64,000 bases of DNA from Roseitalea sp. (GCA_017642895.1 JAEPON010000015.1:34252-98251), one strand, 5' to 3'; shown: positions 42,565 through 52,080, counted from the stretch's first letter. Program-made: numbers and translations. Notes: generated by a model from the letters alone, not told the origin.

Positions 42565-43545
42565 GTGAGCCCCGGGCCGCTCGCAATCCTGGGCGTCGGC
42601 GGCGCCCATGTCGACCGGATCGGTCATCTGTCCGGGCCGGCCCATGGCGGCGCCTCCAACCCCGGCACGATGGCCGAATGGGTGGGCGGCTGCATGGCCA
42701 ACACGCTGCGGGTCGCAAGGGCCGTCGGCGGCGCGCGGATCGGTTTGATCTCGGCGCGCGGCGGCGACACGGGCGGGCGACTTGTCGCCGAGGCCCTGTC
42801 CGAAGCCGGGATTGCGGATTTCAGCGCGGTTTTTCTCGACCGGGCAACACCCAGCTACACCGCGATCATGGATGCGGACGGCGAGGTCATGGCCGCGCTG
42901 GCCGACATGGATCTCTATGAGACCGGGCTGGCGCGCTATCTGCGCCGCGCCGAGCCAAGGGCGCTGATCGCCGATGCAGGCATGCTTCTCGTCGATGCCA
43001 ATCTGCCGTCGGATGCGATCGGCGCGCTGTGCGACGCCGCCAACGCGCCGGTCATCGCGCTTGCGGTGTCGCCGGCAAAAGCGCCGCGCATCCTGCCGCA
43101 TGCGGGCCGCTTCGCGCTGACCTTCGTGAACCGGCGCGAGATGAACGCGCTGATTGGCGCGCCATTGAGCGAACCGGTCGCGCCCGGCGCCCTCGCCCGG
43201 CTGTCGGCGCTGGGCCTCGGGCGCGTGATCATCAGCAATGGCGGCGATCCGGTGACCGTGCTCGACGGCGATGCCGCCTGGCGCCAGCCGCTCGGGGAAC
43301 CTGCGACACCGGTCGATGTCACCGGCGCCGGCGATGCGCTGGCCGGCGCGACGCTCGCCCAACGGCCCGACATGCCGCTCGCGGACGCCGTGCGGTTCGG
43401 AATCGCCGCCGCTGCCGCGACCATCGGCGTCACAGGGCCTGTCCGGCCCGATATCGCCGCATGCGACCTGAAAGGCGCCGCGGACGCCCTGCCCGCCGCC
43501 GAACCGATTGCCCTTAACACCGCCAATCCGAGTGAAACATCATGA
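42565..43545 (+). CDS. psuK: PfkB-family sugar kinase, probably pseudouridine kinase
   Basis: A 326-residue ribokinase-fold enzyme that should phosphorylate pseudouridine at C5'. The N-terminal PfkB signature region is GGCMANTLRVARAVGG; the C-terminal signature is DVTGAGDALAGATLA with the catalytic aspartate. The immediate downstream gene is psuG, overlapping by four bases, which is the main reason to call it PsuK rather than another PfkB kinase. The start is GTG 42565; no better ATG exists. It is divergent from recA across 214 bases. Confidence 0.87.
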   Translation: MSPGPLAILGVGGAHVDRIGHLSGPAHGGASNPGTMAEWVGGCMANTLRVARAVGGARIGLISARGGDTGGRLVAEALSEAGIADFSAVFLDRATPSYTAIMDADGEVMAALADMDLYETGLARYLRRAEPRALIADAGMLLVDANLPSDAIGALCDAANAPVIALAVSPAKAPRILPHAGRFALTFVNRREMNALIGAPLSEPVAPGALARLSALGLGRVIISNGGDPVTVLDGDAAWRQPLGEPATPVDVTGAGDALAGATLAQRPDMPLADAVRFGIAAAAATIGVTGPVRPDIAACDLKGAADALPAAEPIALNTANPSETS

Positions 43546-44462
43546 CCACGCCGCCGATCCTCCTTGATCCCGCCATTGGCGCCGCGCTCGATGCCGGCGC
43601 GCCCGTGGTCGCGCTGGAATCGACCATCATCACCCATGGCATGCCCTGGCCCGACAATCTGGCGATGCTCGAACGTGTCGAAAGCGCCGTGCGCGATCAT
43701 GGCGCGACGCCGGCGACCATCGCCGTCATGGACGGGACGATCCGGATTGGCCTGTCCGCCGCCGAAGCCCGGGCGCTGGCCAAAACAGACGGTGCGCTCA
43801 AACTCTCGCGCGCCGACCTCGCCTTTGCCTGCGCGCAAGGGCTGACTGGCGGCACCACCGTCGCCGCCACCATGATGGCCGCCCATGGCGCGGGGATTGC
43901 CGTCTTCGCCACGGGCGGCATTGGCGGCGTCCATCAGGGCGCCGAGACCGATTTCGACATTTCCGCCGATCTCGACGAGCTGGCGCGCACGCCAGTGACG
44001 GTGGTCTCGGCCGGCGCCAAGGCGATCCTCGACATCCCCAAAACGCTCGAGGCGCTGGAAACGCGCGGCGTGCCAGTGATCGCGGTGGGACAGGACGAGA
44101 TGCCGGCCTTCTGGTCGCGCGGGTGCGGTCTCGACGCGCCGCTCCGGCTCGACGATGCCGATGCGATCGCCCGGTTCCTCGCGATTCGCGCCCAATTGAC
44201 CGACTATCGCCATGGCGGCGTGCTGGTCGCCAATCCGGTGCCCACAGAGGCGGAAATCCCGCATGCAGAGATGGCGGGTTTTATCACGCAGGCCCAGGCG
44301 GAGGCGGCCGAACGGGGCATCAAAGGCAAGCACGTCACGCCGTGGCTGCTCGCGCGCATCGTCGAGATCACCGGCAGCCGCAGTCTCGCCACCAATATCG
44401 CGCTGGTCGAGAACAATGCGCGGCTGGGCGCGGAGATCGCCGTGGCGCTTACGGGTCGCTAA
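43542..44462 (+). CDS. psuG: Pseudouridine-5'-phosphate glycosidase
   Basis: A 306-residue enzyme that splits the C-C bond of pseudouridine 5'-phosphate into uracil and ribose 5-phosphate. Family blocks are PVVALESTIITHGMPWPDN at the start, ARALAKTDGALKLSRADLA (with the lysine that forms a Schiff base in this family likely in the SAGAKAILD segment), GGTTVAATM, ATGGIGGVHQGAE and a C-terminal GKHVTPWLL. It overlaps psuK by ATGA, making a two-gene pseudouridine salvage operon. Confidence 0.95.
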   Translation: MTTPPILLDPAIGAALDAGAPVVALESTIITHGMPWPDNLAMLERVESAVRDHGATPATIAVMDGTIRIGLSAAEARALAKTDGALKLSRADLAFACAQGLTGGTTVAATMMAAHGAGIAVFATGGIGGVHQGAETDFDISADLDELARTPVTVVSAGAKAILDIPKTLEALETRGVPVIAVGQDEMPAFWSRGCGLDAPLRLDDADAIARFLAIRAQLTDYRHGGVLVANPVPTEAEIPHAEMAGFITQAQAEAAERGIKGKHVTPWLLARIVEITGSRSLATNIALVENNARLGAEIAVALTGR

Positions 44463-44551
44463 CCACGCCGCCCCGGACGGCTTGTCAGACCGGGCCGCGA
44501 TGCGGCATGGTCGCCAGCGAGCCCGATACCTGATCCGGATCCGCCAGACGC

Positions 44552-45241
44552 ATGCAGCAGCTTTCCGCATTCGCGCTGTTTTCGGCGCTCGACGCCGAGG
44601 CCGACAGGCGCTTTGCCGGCCAGTGCTCGATCAGCGACTTCGACGAGAACGAGCTGGTGCTCGATTTCGACGACGACACCCATGACGTGTTCCTGATCGT
44701 CAGCGGCCGCGTGCGCGTCATCCTGCGTATCGCGACGGGCCGCGAGGTGATCCTGGGCGAACTGGGCGAAGGCGCGTTTTTCGGCGAACTGGCGGCGATT
44801 GACGGCACCCGCCGGTCGGCCAACATCACCGCCATGGTGCGCACGCGGCTGATCCGCGTGCCGCAATCGGTGTTCCGGATGATCCTGCGCGAGGAGCCCG
44901 ATGTGGCGCTGGCGCTGATGAGCGCCATGTCCGACCGCATTCGCGGGCTCAACACGCGGCTGGCCGAGCACTCGTTCCTGGCGGCCAAATACCGGCTCTA
45001 TTCCGAACTGATCCGCCTTTCGAAACCCCGCAAGGGGCATGACGGCCAACGCACGATCACGCCGCCGCCGGTGCAGCAGGATCTCGCCGAGCGGATCGGC
45101 TGCCGGCGCGAAGTGGTGAGCCGCGAGATCGCCAAGCTGGAGCGCGAAGGCGTGATCGAGCGCACGCGCGGCGCAATCGTGCTGGCCCAGATGAGCGAAC
45201 TCAACCGCCGGCTCGGCGAAGGCTGGGAAAAGGGTAGCTGA
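44552..45241 (+). CDS. Crp/Fnr family transcriptional regulator
   Basis: A 229-residue regulator. The cyclic-nucleotide-binding-like beta roll covers about 10-125, with GREVILGELGEGAFFGELAAIDGTRRSANITA, whose core is GEGAFFGELAAIDG and Arg-Arg-Ser-Ala as in cAMP-type sites. The dimer helix is about 125-150. The winged helix contains QQDLAERIGCRREVVSREIAKLEREGVI. There are no FNR-type cysteine clusters. The GEL...RRSA pattern is compatible with cAMP binding, but this is not proven. It stands 89 bases after psuG and may be independent. The convergent nlpD-like gene is 15 bases away. Confidence 0.88.
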   Translation: MQQLSAFALFSALDAEADRRFAGQCSISDFDENELVLDFDDDTHDVFLIVSGRVRVILRIATGREVILGELGEGAFFGELAAIDGTRRSANITAMVRTRLIRVPQSVFRMILREEPDVALALMSAMSDRIRGLNTRLAEHSFLAAKYRLYSELIRLSKPRKGHDGQRTITPPPVQQDLAERIGCRREVVSREIAKLEREGVIERTRGAIVLAQMSELNRRLGEGWEKGS

Positions 45242-45256
45242 ACCGCCGCCCGGCCG

Positions 45257-46807
45257 TCAGTTCAGGTAACGGGTCGGATCGACGGGCCGCGAATCCTTGC
45301 GTACCTCGAAATGCAGTTGCGGCTGGCGCGCATTGCCGCTCATGCCCGAAGCACCGAGCGTCTGGCCGCGGGTGACATTGTCGCCGCGCGACACGGAGAT
45401 CGAATCAAGGTGTCCGTACACGGTCACATAGCCGTCCGAATGGCGCACCAGAACCGTCTCGCCGAATTCCTTCAGCCCGTCGCCGGCATAGATGACAACA
45501 CCGTTTTCAGCCGCCTTCACCGGTGTGCCCTTGGGCACGGAGATGTCGATGCCGTCATTGGGACGGCCGCCCGAATTGCTGCCGAAACCGGAGATGACGC
45601 GGCCACGCGCGGGCCAGCGCATGTTGGCAACGCCGGTCGCATCGGGTGCGCGGGCCGTGCTGCTCTCGTCGATCGCCTGCACGCTGCTCGAGCCCGACGA
45701 AGACGGGCGCTGCGCTGGCGTGACGGAGCTTGTGACAACCGGATCGACATTGGGCGGCAGCGACGCTGTCGTCGTTGCGGGCACATTGCCCGAAAGGCCC
45801 GGAATCGTCAGGCGCTGGCCGACGCGCACCATGTCCGAGGACAAACCGTTGGTGCGCTTGATCGCGGCAACCGAAGCGCCAGTGCGCCGCGAGATCGCCG
45901 ACAGCGTGTCGCCGGACTGGACGGTGTAGCGGCCGCCCTGGAGCGAAGCGGGCGGGCTGCTGGCGGGCGCGGTTGCCGATACGGTCTGGGCCGGGGCGGA
46001 CGGCGCCACCTGATGCTGCGGCCGCAGGCCGGGCACCGGCGCGCGGTCAAGATTGACATCAGAACGTCCGCCGACGCTGGCGCGCGCCGAGCGCACGCCG
46101 GAATTGGCATCCGGTGCCGACACGGGCACCGAGCGGCCATAGACATAGGTCGGGATCAGGATGCGCTGGCCGGCCTGCACGGCGCGCGGATCGCTGAGAT
46201 TGTTGACGTTTCTGAGCGCATCGACCGGCACGCCGTAGCGCTTGGAGAGGTTGAACAGCGTTTCGCCCTGGGCCAGCGTGACATAGGTGCCGCCGGCACC
46301 CGTCCAGCCGGCAGCGCGGCCGGCGGCCTGCGAGGCGGCGCCGGCTGCGGCAGATGCCGCGGCCTGCTGGGGCAAGGTGTTGGCCGAATTGTTGATGACA
46401 TTGGTCACCGCGTTGGACGCGCCGGACACGGAGGCTTGCGGCACGGCCGGCGGCAGAGGCTGGCTGGCGACCGAGGGCGCGGCGATCGGCGCACGGCCGA
46501 CGGCGGCTGGGACGCTGCCTGCTGCCGTGCCGATCGACCCGGTGGCCATGGTGTCGACGCCATTGCCGATGGCCTGGCGTAAGGGCACGGCCGGCGCTTG
46601 CGGCGCTGCGGCGACGATGCGCGGCGCGTTCTGCGGGAAAGGTGTCTGGACCGCCGCAGGCGGACGCACCGGAACCGAATTTGTGTAGAAATCGTCGGTG
46701 AAGCGCATCACGTCACCAGCGCAGCCGGACACGAGTCCGCCCAGCACCAGAACCGAAGCTGTTTGCAACAATGACGCCGAACGCCGGCGGGCACCAAACA
46801 TACGCAT
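45257..46807 (-). CDS. NlpD/DipM-like lipoprotein with two LysM and a degenerate M23 domain
   Basis: A 516-residue envelope protein. The signal peptide ends in lipobox LVSGC near residue 29. A Pro/Ala/Gln-rich linker follows, then LysM repeats at about 175-220 (YVTLAQGETLFNLSKRYG) and about 295-340 (YTVQSGDTLSAISRRTG), and an M23/LytM domain from about 405 to the end. In that domain the first zinc ligand is missing: NDGID (417-421) stands where active enzymes have HxGxD, while the later His466 (YGHLD) and His499 (LHFEV) remain. It therefore probably activates amidases during cell separation, like NlpD, rather than cutting peptidoglycan itself. Confidence 0.9.
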   Translation of the reverse strand: MRMFGARRRSASLLQTASVLVLGGLVSGCAGDVMRFTDDFYTNSVPVRPPAAVQTPFPQNAPRIVAAAPQAPAVPLRQAIGNGVDTMATGSIGTAAGSVPAAVGRAPIAAPSVASQPLPPAVPQASVSGASNAVTNVINNSANTLPQQAAASAAAGAASQAAGRAAGWTGAGGTYVTLAQGETLFNLSKRYGVPVDALRNVNNLSDPRAVQAGQRILIPTYVYGRSVPVSAPDANSGVRSARASVGGRSDVNLDRAPVPGLRPQHQVAPSAPAQTVSATAPASSPPASLQGGRYTVQSGDTLSAISRRTGASVAAIKRTNGLSSDMVRVGQRLTIPGLSGNVPATTTASLPPNVDPVVTSSVTPAQRPSSSGSSSVQAIDESSTARAPDATGVANMRWPARGRVISGFGSNSGGRPNDGIDISVPKGTPVKAAENGVVIYAGDGLKEFGETVLVRHSDGYVTVYGHLDSISVSRGDNVTRGQTLGASGMSGNARQPQLHFEVRKDSRPVDPTRYLN

Positions 46808-46915
46808 TACTCGCCCTGCCCCTCTTTCGCACTTGGGGCGATTAAAGCGCGTTAGTGTTACCCGTCAGTTAAGCGGCCAAAAGATCGCTGTACCAAACCC
46901 GCAAATCGGACCCGA

Positions 46916-47590
46916 TCAGAGTGCCCTGGGAAGGCCGGTGGCGATCGGCTGGACGCGGACCGTGCCGATATCCTCGCGCTCGAAGCGGTTGCCGACCTTC
47001 GTCAGCCGGACGAGCACCTGCCGGCCGTCACCCTCGCCCACGGCACAAACGATCACACCGCCGGACACGACCAGATCGGAAAAGCCGCGCGGCAGCGCTG
47101 CCATGGCCGGCCAGACGACGATCCTGTCGAAAGGGCCTTCGGAACTGCCGGCCGCGCCATCGGCCCGGCTGGCGATGACGTTGTCGCGCTTGAGGGCGCG
47201 GAAACGGGCCTGGGCCGCCTGATGCAGGCGCGCAAAACGCTCGATGGTATAGACACGCTTGACCAGCACGCCCATCACCGCGGCCGTGTAACCCGAACCC
47301 GTGCCGATTTCGAGCACGCGGTTCTGCGGCTCAAGCGCCAGCGCCGACAGGATCAGCGCCTGCTGGTCGAGTCCCTCGATCGTCTCGCCGCAGTCGAGCG
47401 GCATTGTTCGGCTGCTCCAGGCGGCATCGTGGAATTGCGGATCGACGAAGGCGCGACGCGGCGTGGCCTCGATCGCCTCCAGAAGCGCCTTGTCGCCGAT
47501 CCCGGCCGCCCGCATGCGCAACACGAAGGCCGCAAAGCCCTCGCGGTCGATGGCAGCCAGGCTGGTCGGGATGGCAAGCGCCGGCGTCAT
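46916..47590 (-). CDS. pcm: Protein-L-isoaspartate O-methyltransferase
   Basis: A 224-residue SAM-dependent repair enzyme that methylates L-isoaspartyl residues in aged proteins. It carries the segment [17 protein letters not shown], the [19 protein letters not shown] block (in place of the usual LPIGYGQTISQP motif) and the SAM loop [15 protein letters not shown] (92-106). The cysteine variant in the substrate loop is common in alphaproteobacteria. The ATG at 47590 overlaps the upstream surE stop by four bases, giving the widespread surE-pcm stress pair. Confidence 0.93.
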   Translation of the reverse strand: MTPALAIPTSLAAIDREGFAAFVLRMRAAGIGDKALLEAIEATPRRAFVDPQFHDAAWSSRTMPLDCGETIEGLDQQALILSALALEPQNRVLEIGTGSGYTAAVMGVLVKRVYTIERFARLHQAAQARFRALKRDNVIASRADGAAGSSEGPFDRIVVWPAMAALPRGFSDLVVSGGVIVCAVGEGDGRQVLVRLTKVGNRFEREDIGTVRVQPIATGLPRAL

Positions 47591-48345
47591 GCGATCGCCG
47601 CCTCCAACGACTGTTTGAGTTCGTGGGCCGTGAAATCGAGCTTGAGCGGCGTCACCGCGATCCGGTCGTCGCGCAGGACGGCAATGTCCGTCTTGTCTCT
47701 GGCTTCCACCGGCGAACGGCCGAACCGCATCCAGAAATAGGGAAAGCCCCGCCCGTCGCGTCGCTCTTCCATGAAGAGGCCATGCAGCAGCTTGCCCTGT
47801 TCTGCGACCGCCACGCCCTTGACTTCGCCGGCCGGGCAGTTGGGGAAATTGACGTTCAGGAACGTGCCTTCGGGCATCTCCATGGCGATCAGCTTTTCAA
47901 GAAGCGACGGCGCGTGGGTCTCGGCCACGGACCAGGGCACATAACGGCGATTGTCGTTGAAATTGTAAGCCTGGCTGAGCGCGATGGACCGGATGCCCAA
48001 AAGCGTGCCCTCCATCGCGCCGGCCACCGTGCCCGAATAGGTGATGTCGTCGGCGATGTTCTGGCCCGAATTGACGCCCGACAGGACCAGATCGGGCTTT
48101 TCGGGCATGACATGGGTCACCGCCATGATCACGCAGTCGGTCGGCGTGCCGCGCAGGGCAAAACGCCGCTCGTCGATCTCGCGCAGGCGCAGCGGATCGT
48201 TCAGCGTCAGCGAATGGGCAAGGCCGGACTGGTCGGTTTCCGGCGCGACCACCCAGATGTCGTCCGACAGCGACCGGGCGATGCGTTCGAGCGAAGCCAG
48301 CCCCTCGGCATGGATGCCGTCATCATTGGTCAGGAGAATGCGCAT
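47587..48345 (-). CDS. surE: 5'/3'-nucleotidase SurE
   Basis: A 252-residue metal-dependent phosphatase for nucleoside monophosphates. The metal motif [13 protein letters not shown] (4-16), [17 protein letters not shown] and [27 protein letters not shown] (core [20 protein letters not shown]) match the family. It is coupled to pcm by ATGA overlap, and serS ends 20 bases upstream on the same strand, so serS-surE-pcm could be one transcript. Confidence 0.97.
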   Translation of the reverse strand: MRILLTNDDGIHAEGLASLERIARSLSDDIWVVAPETDQSGLAHSLTLNDPLRLREIDERRFALRGTPTDCVIMAVTHVMPEKPDLVLSGVNSGQNIADDITYSGTVAGAMEGTLLGIRSIALSQAYNFNDNRRYVPWSVAETHAPSLLEKLIAMEMPEGTFLNVNFPNCPAGEVKGVAVAEQGKLLHGLFMEERRDGRGFPYFWMRFGRSPVEARDKTDIAVLRDDRIAVTPLKLDFTAHELKQSLEAAIA

Positions 48346-48365
48346 GGCCGGTCCTTGGTCAGAGT

Positions 48366-49922
48366 TCAGGCGGTGATGGTTTCGATGCCGCCCATATAGG
48401 GTTTGAGCGCGTCGGGCACGGCGATCGACCCGTCGGCCTGCTGATAGGTTTCCATGACCGCGATCAGCGCCCGCCCCATCGCGACGCCCGAGCCGTTGAG
48501 CGTGTGGACGAAACGCGTCTGCTTTTCGCCTTCAACGCGATAGCGCGCATTCATGCGGCGCGCCTGGAAGTCGCCGCAGACCGAGCACGAAGAGATCTCG
48601 CGATAGGCACCCTGCCCCGGCAGCCAGACCTCGATGTCATGGGTCTTGCGGGCACCAAAGCCCATGTCGCCGGTCGACAGGACCATGGTTCGGAAATGCA
48701 GGCCGAGCCGTTCGAGCACGGTCTCGGCGCATTTCGTCATGCGTTCGAGTTCGTCGAGCGAGCTCTCCGCGTCGGTGACCGAGACCATCTCGACCTTGTA
48801 GAACTGGTGCTGGCGCAGATAGCCGCGCGTGTCGCGTCCGGCCGATCCGGCTTCCGAGCGGAAGCAGGGCGTGAGCGCCGTGTAGCGCCGCGGCAGATAA
48901 TCATGATCGATGATCGTCTCGCGGACGATGTTGGTCAGTGGCACTTCGGCGGTGGGGATGAGCCACATTTGTTGCACATCACGATCCTTCATGCTCTGCA
49001 GCGAACTGAGCGGCTTTTCCATTTCTTCCGCGTATTCGCGGAAGAAATCGGATTTCTCCCTCAAAGCGCTCTGCACTCGATCGCGATTCTTCGCCAATTC
49101 CTCGGCCTCCGCGTCTCCTCCAAGGAACTTCAGCTTCCCAAGCGTATCAATCGTGCTCTCAATAAACGGTCGCATGAATCCTTCAATTTCTTTCGCAACT
49201 TTGACGCCTGCAACTGCCTTGGTTACGTCATCGAGGACGGTGGTATGTTCTCCTTCCAAACCGTACAGATCCTCCTCAAACTTCGGCAACTGCCCGGTAC
49301 CGAACATAGCGTCGTCGCGGACCAGAAGCGGCGGGCTGACCTCGGCGTAGCCGTGCTCTTGCGTGTGCAGGTCAAGCATGAACTGGCCGAGCGCCCGTTC
49401 GAGCCGGGCAAGACCACCATTGAGCAGGGTGAAGCGCGCGCCGGACATTTTCGCCGCCGTCTCGAAATCCATCTGGCCGAGCGCTTCGCCCAGCTCGAAA
49501 TGCTCCTTGGGCTCGAAGTTGAATTGCCGCTTTTCTCCGGTCTGGCGCAGTTCGACATTGGCCTCTTCGTCTGCGCCGACCGGCACATCGTCGAGCGGCA
49601 CGTTCGGGATGCGCGCCAGCGCGTCGCGCAGCTTGGCATCCAGTTCACGCTCGACATCCTCGGCGGCGGCGAGAAACGCCTTCAATTCGCCGACCTCGGC
49701 CTTGAGCACGTCGGCCTTTTCGGTCTCGCCGGCGCCCATCGCCGCGCCAATCTCTTTCGACGCCGCATTACGGCGGGTCTGCGCCTCCTGCACGCGCGCA
49801 ACATGCGCCCGGCGCTCCTCGTCCAGCTTGATCAGCGAGGCGGATTCGGGCGCCGCGCCGCGCTTTTTCAGCGCCGCATCGAGTGCGTCGGGATTGTCCC
49901 TGATCCAGCGAATGTCGAGCAT
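48366..49922 (-). CDS. serS: Seryl-tRNA synthetase with an internal ~90-residue insertion
   Basis: A class II synthetase that charges tRNA-Ser. It has 518 residues against the usual 425-430. The N-terminal coiled-coil tRNA-binding arm (about 30-105), motif 2 ([15 protein letters not shown], 353-367) and motif 3 ([20 protein letters not shown], 476-495) are intact, so it should be active. The extra residues, about 226-318, split the short hairpin between [15 protein letters not shown] and [11 protein letters not shown]. The insert is hydrophilic and probably helical ([43 protein letters not shown]). Its DNA is far lower in GC than the rest of the gene, pointing to foreign origin. ATG 49922 gives the conserved opening [14 protein letters not shown]. 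Confidence 0.95.
   Translation of the reverse strand: MLDIRWIRDNPDALDAALKKRGAAPESASLIKLDEERRAHVARVQEAQTRRNAASKEIGAAMGAGETEKADVLKAEVGELKAFLAAAEDVERELDAKLRDALARIPNVPLDDVPVGADEEANVELRQTGEKRQFNFEPKEHFELGEALGQMDFETAAKMSGARFTLLNGGLARLERALGQFMLDLHTQEHGYAEVSPPLLVRDDAMFGTGQLPKFEEDLYGLEGEHTTVLDDVTKAVAGVKVAKEIEGFMRPFIESTIDTLGKLKFLGGDAEAEELAKNRDRVQSALREKSDFFREYAEEMEKPLSSLQSMKDRDVQQMWLIPTAEVPLTNIVRETIIDHDYLPRRYTALTPCFRSEAGSAGRDTRGYLRQHQFYKVEMVSVTDAESSLDELERMTKCAETVLERLGLHFRTMVLSTGDMGFGARKTHDIEVWLPGQGAYREISSCSVCGDFQARRMNARYRVEGEKQTRFVHTLNGSGVAMGRALIAVMETYQQADGSIAVPDALKPYMGGIETITA
48960..49310 (-). other. Low-GC imported tract inside serS
   Basis: Hand count gives 152 G+C in the 300 bases 48961-49260, with the lowest 60-base block (49141-49200) at 25. 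Neighbouring blocks have 39 of 60 (49321-49380) and 42 of 60 (48841-48900). Codons unusual for this genome (GCT, GGT, GGA, TTG, ATT, AAA) fill the tract, and some also occur in the conserved flank [17 protein letters not shown]. The reading frame is unbroken. Boundaries are approximate; the tract probably marks a recombination segment from another serS gene. Confidence 0.75.
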
Positions 49923-50007
49923 GGGATTTCGTCCTGAGATGAACCGCGTCGGTCCATCGCGCGAACAGGGGGCAAGGTCAAGGCGGCGGGCAGCCTTTCG
50001 GCGCCGA

Positions 50008-50997
50008 TCAGTCCTCGCGGTCGCCGTCGGTCTCGTCGAGGCCGAGCAGGTTCCAGCTTTGCACCATGTGCGGCGGCAGGGGCGCGGTGACATTGATCAT
50101 GCCGCGATCGGGATGGGGAATGCGCAGGCGCCGAGCATGCAGATGCAACTTCTTCTGGATGCCGCCGGGGAAATCCCAGTTCGGATCGTCGTCGAAATAT
50201 TTCGGGTCGCCGATGATCGGGCAGCCCATATGCAGCGCATGGACACGAAGCTGGTGCGTGCGCCCGGTCTCCGGCTCGAACTCCATCCAACTGAGCCGCT
50301 GGCCGGCGGTCTCGATCAGCCGGTAGCGGGAGACGGCGTGATCGGCATCGGCCTCGCCATGTTTGACAACGCGCATGCGGTCGCCATCGGGCGTTGCTTC
50401 CTTGGCGAGCCACGTCGAAATCTTGCCCTCGGGCTTTTTCGGCGCGCCCTTGACCAGGGCCCAGTAGATTTTTTCGGTGTCGCGCGTGCGGAACGCGGCG
50501 GTCAGCTTCTGCGCCGCTCCGCGCGTGCGCGCCACGATGAGAACGCCGGACGTGTCGCGGTCAAGCCGGTGCACCAAACGCGGCTTTTCGCCCTTCTTGT
50601 TGCGCAGCGCGTCAAGCATGCCATCGACATGGCGGGCAACACCCGAGCCGCCCTGCACCGCCAAACCAGCCGGCTTGTTGAAGACGAACACCTTGTCGTC
50701 TTCGTAGAGCACCATGCGCCGCAGCGCGTCCGCATCGCCCGTGTTCTTGATCGTGCCCGCCGTCACCGGCCCGGCATTGGTGCCGGATATTTGCGGCGGC
50801 AGGCGGATCGCCTGCCCCGCTTCCAGCCGCGTCTCTGCCCTGACGCGCTTGCCGTCGATGCGGACCTGGCCGGTGCGCAGAAGCTTTTGCAGCGCGCCGA
50901 AGCCAAGCCCCGGAAAATGGCTCTTGAACCAGCGGTCAAGCCGCATGCCCGCCTCGTCGGGCTCCACCGTCTTTTGCGAAACCACCGCCATGGTCAT
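50008..50997 (-). CDS. RluC/RluD-type 23S rRNA pseudouridine synthase
   Basis: A 329-residue enzyme. The N-terminal S4-like RNA-binding domain (about 17-65) is followed by the RluA-type catalytic domain, with [13 protein letters not shown] (142-153) carrying the catalytic Asp146, and late motifs [23 protein letters not shown] (core [11 protein letters not shown]) and LHLHARRL. The S4 domain favours RluC or RluD over RluA; the precise uridines cannot be read. The start overlaps the fluC stop by ATGA. The intervening loop of about 20 residues after the S4 domain is longer than in E. coli enzymes. Confidence 0.9.
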   Translation of the reverse strand: MTMAVVSQKTVEPDEAGMRLDRWFKSHFPGLGFGALQKLLRTGQVRIDGKRVRAETRLEAGQAIRLPPQISGTNAGPVTAGTIKNTGDADALRRMVLYEDDKVFVFNKPAGLAVQGGSGVARHVDGMLDALRNKKGEKPRLVHRLDRDTSGVLIVARTRGAAQKLTAAFRTRDTEKIYWALVKGAPKKPEGKISTWLAKEATPDGDRMRVVKHGEADADHAVSRYRLIETAGQRLSWMEFEPETGRTHQLRVHALHMGCPIIGDPKYFDDDPNWDFPGGIQKKLHLHARRLRIPHPDRGMINVTAPLPPHMVQSWNLLGLDETDGDRED

Positions 50998-51374
50998 GCA
51001 CCTGCGCGCATCAGGGCAAGGCCGGCAAACAGGGCGGCAATCGATGCCGCCATGGAGATGAGCGCATAGCCGAACGCGGTGCCCGTATCGCCGCGCTGCC
51101 ACAAAAGCGCGAAATCGAGCGAGAAGGCCGAAAAGGTGGTGAAGCCGCCCAGAAGGCCGACGCCGAGAAACAGACGCAGATGCTCGCCCGTGCCGCCGCG
51201 GCGCATCAGCCAGCCGACCAAAAGCCCCATCAGAAGCGATCCGATGACATTGACGGTCAGCGTCGCCCACGGATAGCCGCCACCCAGCCAGCGGCCGGCC
51301 CCCAGATAGGTCAAATAGCGCAGCGCGGCCCCCAGGCCGCCGCCGAGTGCGACATAGACGAGATTGGCGATCAT
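50994..51374 (-). CDS. fluC: Fluoride efflux channel FluC (CrcB)
   Basis: A 126-residue membrane protein with four helices that dimerises into a fluoride channel. It shows VALGGGLGAALRYL at the start, the TLTVNVIGSLLMGLLVGW helix with conserved Asn, and the diagnostic GGFTTFSAFSLD. A hairpin (51375-51403) ends at the base just before its ATG and no ribosome-binding site is visible, so its translation may be unusual. It overlaps the pseudouridine synthase gene. Confidence 0.95.
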   Translation of the reverse strand: MIANLVYVALGGGLGAALRYLTYLGAGRWLGGGYPWATLTVNVIGSLLMGLLVGWLMRRGGTGEHLRLFLGVGLLGGFTTFSAFSLDFALLWQRGDTGTAFGYALISMAASIAALFAGLALMRAGA

Positions 51375-51403
51375 GGCCCGTCGTCTACGCGATCAGACGG
51401 GCC
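51375..51403 (-). promoter_or_regulatory. Hairpin directly touching the fluC start codon
   Basis: GGCCCGTC (51375-51382) pairs perfectly with GACGGGCC (51396-51403) around a 13-base loop. On the minus-strand transcript the stem ends at the base before AUG. It lacks a U tract, and the fluoride riboswitch consensus is not recognisable. A role in limiting ribosome access is possible. Confidence 0.5.
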
Positions 51404-51417
51404 GCGCAAAGCGCAAA

Positions 51418-51972
51418 TCAGAGCTTGCCGGCGACCGCCGGCGCATCCTTCAGGAACCCGTCGATGAACATGTCGAGCGCGCCCCAGTCGGTGAACTCAT
51501 AGTCGTGGCTCGTGTCGGTCGGCGCGTCGTTCTTGTCGGCGATGCGCTTGAGCATCCATTTGCGGAAGAAATCATACTCGGTGTATTTCAGCGCACCCGC
51601 CGCATGGTGCACCGAGACAGGCCACCAGCCGGTTTCCTCGCTGAAATGGGCGGTGATCTCGTTGAGTTCCTCCCATTCGCCCGCATCCTCGCCGGCCGCG
51701 GTCAGCGACACGGAAACGAAGACGCCCGGCCGCGACATCAGTTCGCGACTGTGCTGCTGGACATAGCGGCGCAGCGGCGCGGGAAACGTGCCCACATGGA
51801 CCGGACCGGCGCAGATGACGCCGTCAATGGCGTCGATCGACAGCGATTCGGGCGGATGGGTCGCGTCGATCATCACCGCCTTGTGCTGGTTGTCGTTCAG
51901 ATAACGTTCGATATGGCCCGCGATCTCGCGGGTCTGACCTTCTACGGTCGCATAGATGACGAGGATGCGCAT
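51418..51972 (-). CDS. Flavodoxin-fold protein (HemG-like)
   Basis: A 184-residue protein with the flavodoxin/HemG fold. The FMN phosphate loop is YATVEGQTREIAGHI near residues 6-20; GVICAGPVHVGTFPAPLRRYV and SVSLTAAGEDAGEW follow. It resembles menaquinone-dependent protoporphyrinogen oxidase HemG and related flavodoxin-domain proteins; the family in alphaproteobacteria often has no proven role. ATG 51972 is preferred because CGGAGAACGCC precedes it; ATG 52002 would add ten polar residues. It lies 43 bases upstream of fluC. Confidence 0.82.
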   Translation of the reverse strand: MRILVIYATVEGQTREIAGHIERYLNDNQHKAVMIDATHPPESLSIDAIDGVICAGPVHVGTFPAPLRRYVQQHSRELMSRPGVFVSVSLTAAGEDAGEWEELNEITAHFSEETGWWPVSVHHAAGALKYTEYDFFRKWMLKRIADKNDAPTDTSHDYEFTDWGALDMFIDGFLKDAPAVAGKL

Positions 51973-52080
51973 GGCGTTCTCCGGCCCTTCATGTTCGTGC
52001 ATGATGCCAGACTAGGCGCGGCCGATCGTTCGGGGTTTGACCTTCGTCAAGCCGAACGCGCGGGCGGGCGCAGATACCGG

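Noticed and set aside
48960..49310. An intein or group I/II intron inside serS
   Set aside because: No conserved Cys/Ser start or His-Asn end, no endonuclease motif and no intron folding boundary; the insert is short and in frame, so a protein domain is more likely.
51375..51420. Fluoride riboswitch ahead of fluC
   Set aside because: The space is too short and the conserved pseudoknot sequences are not recognisable; only a simple hairpin is present.
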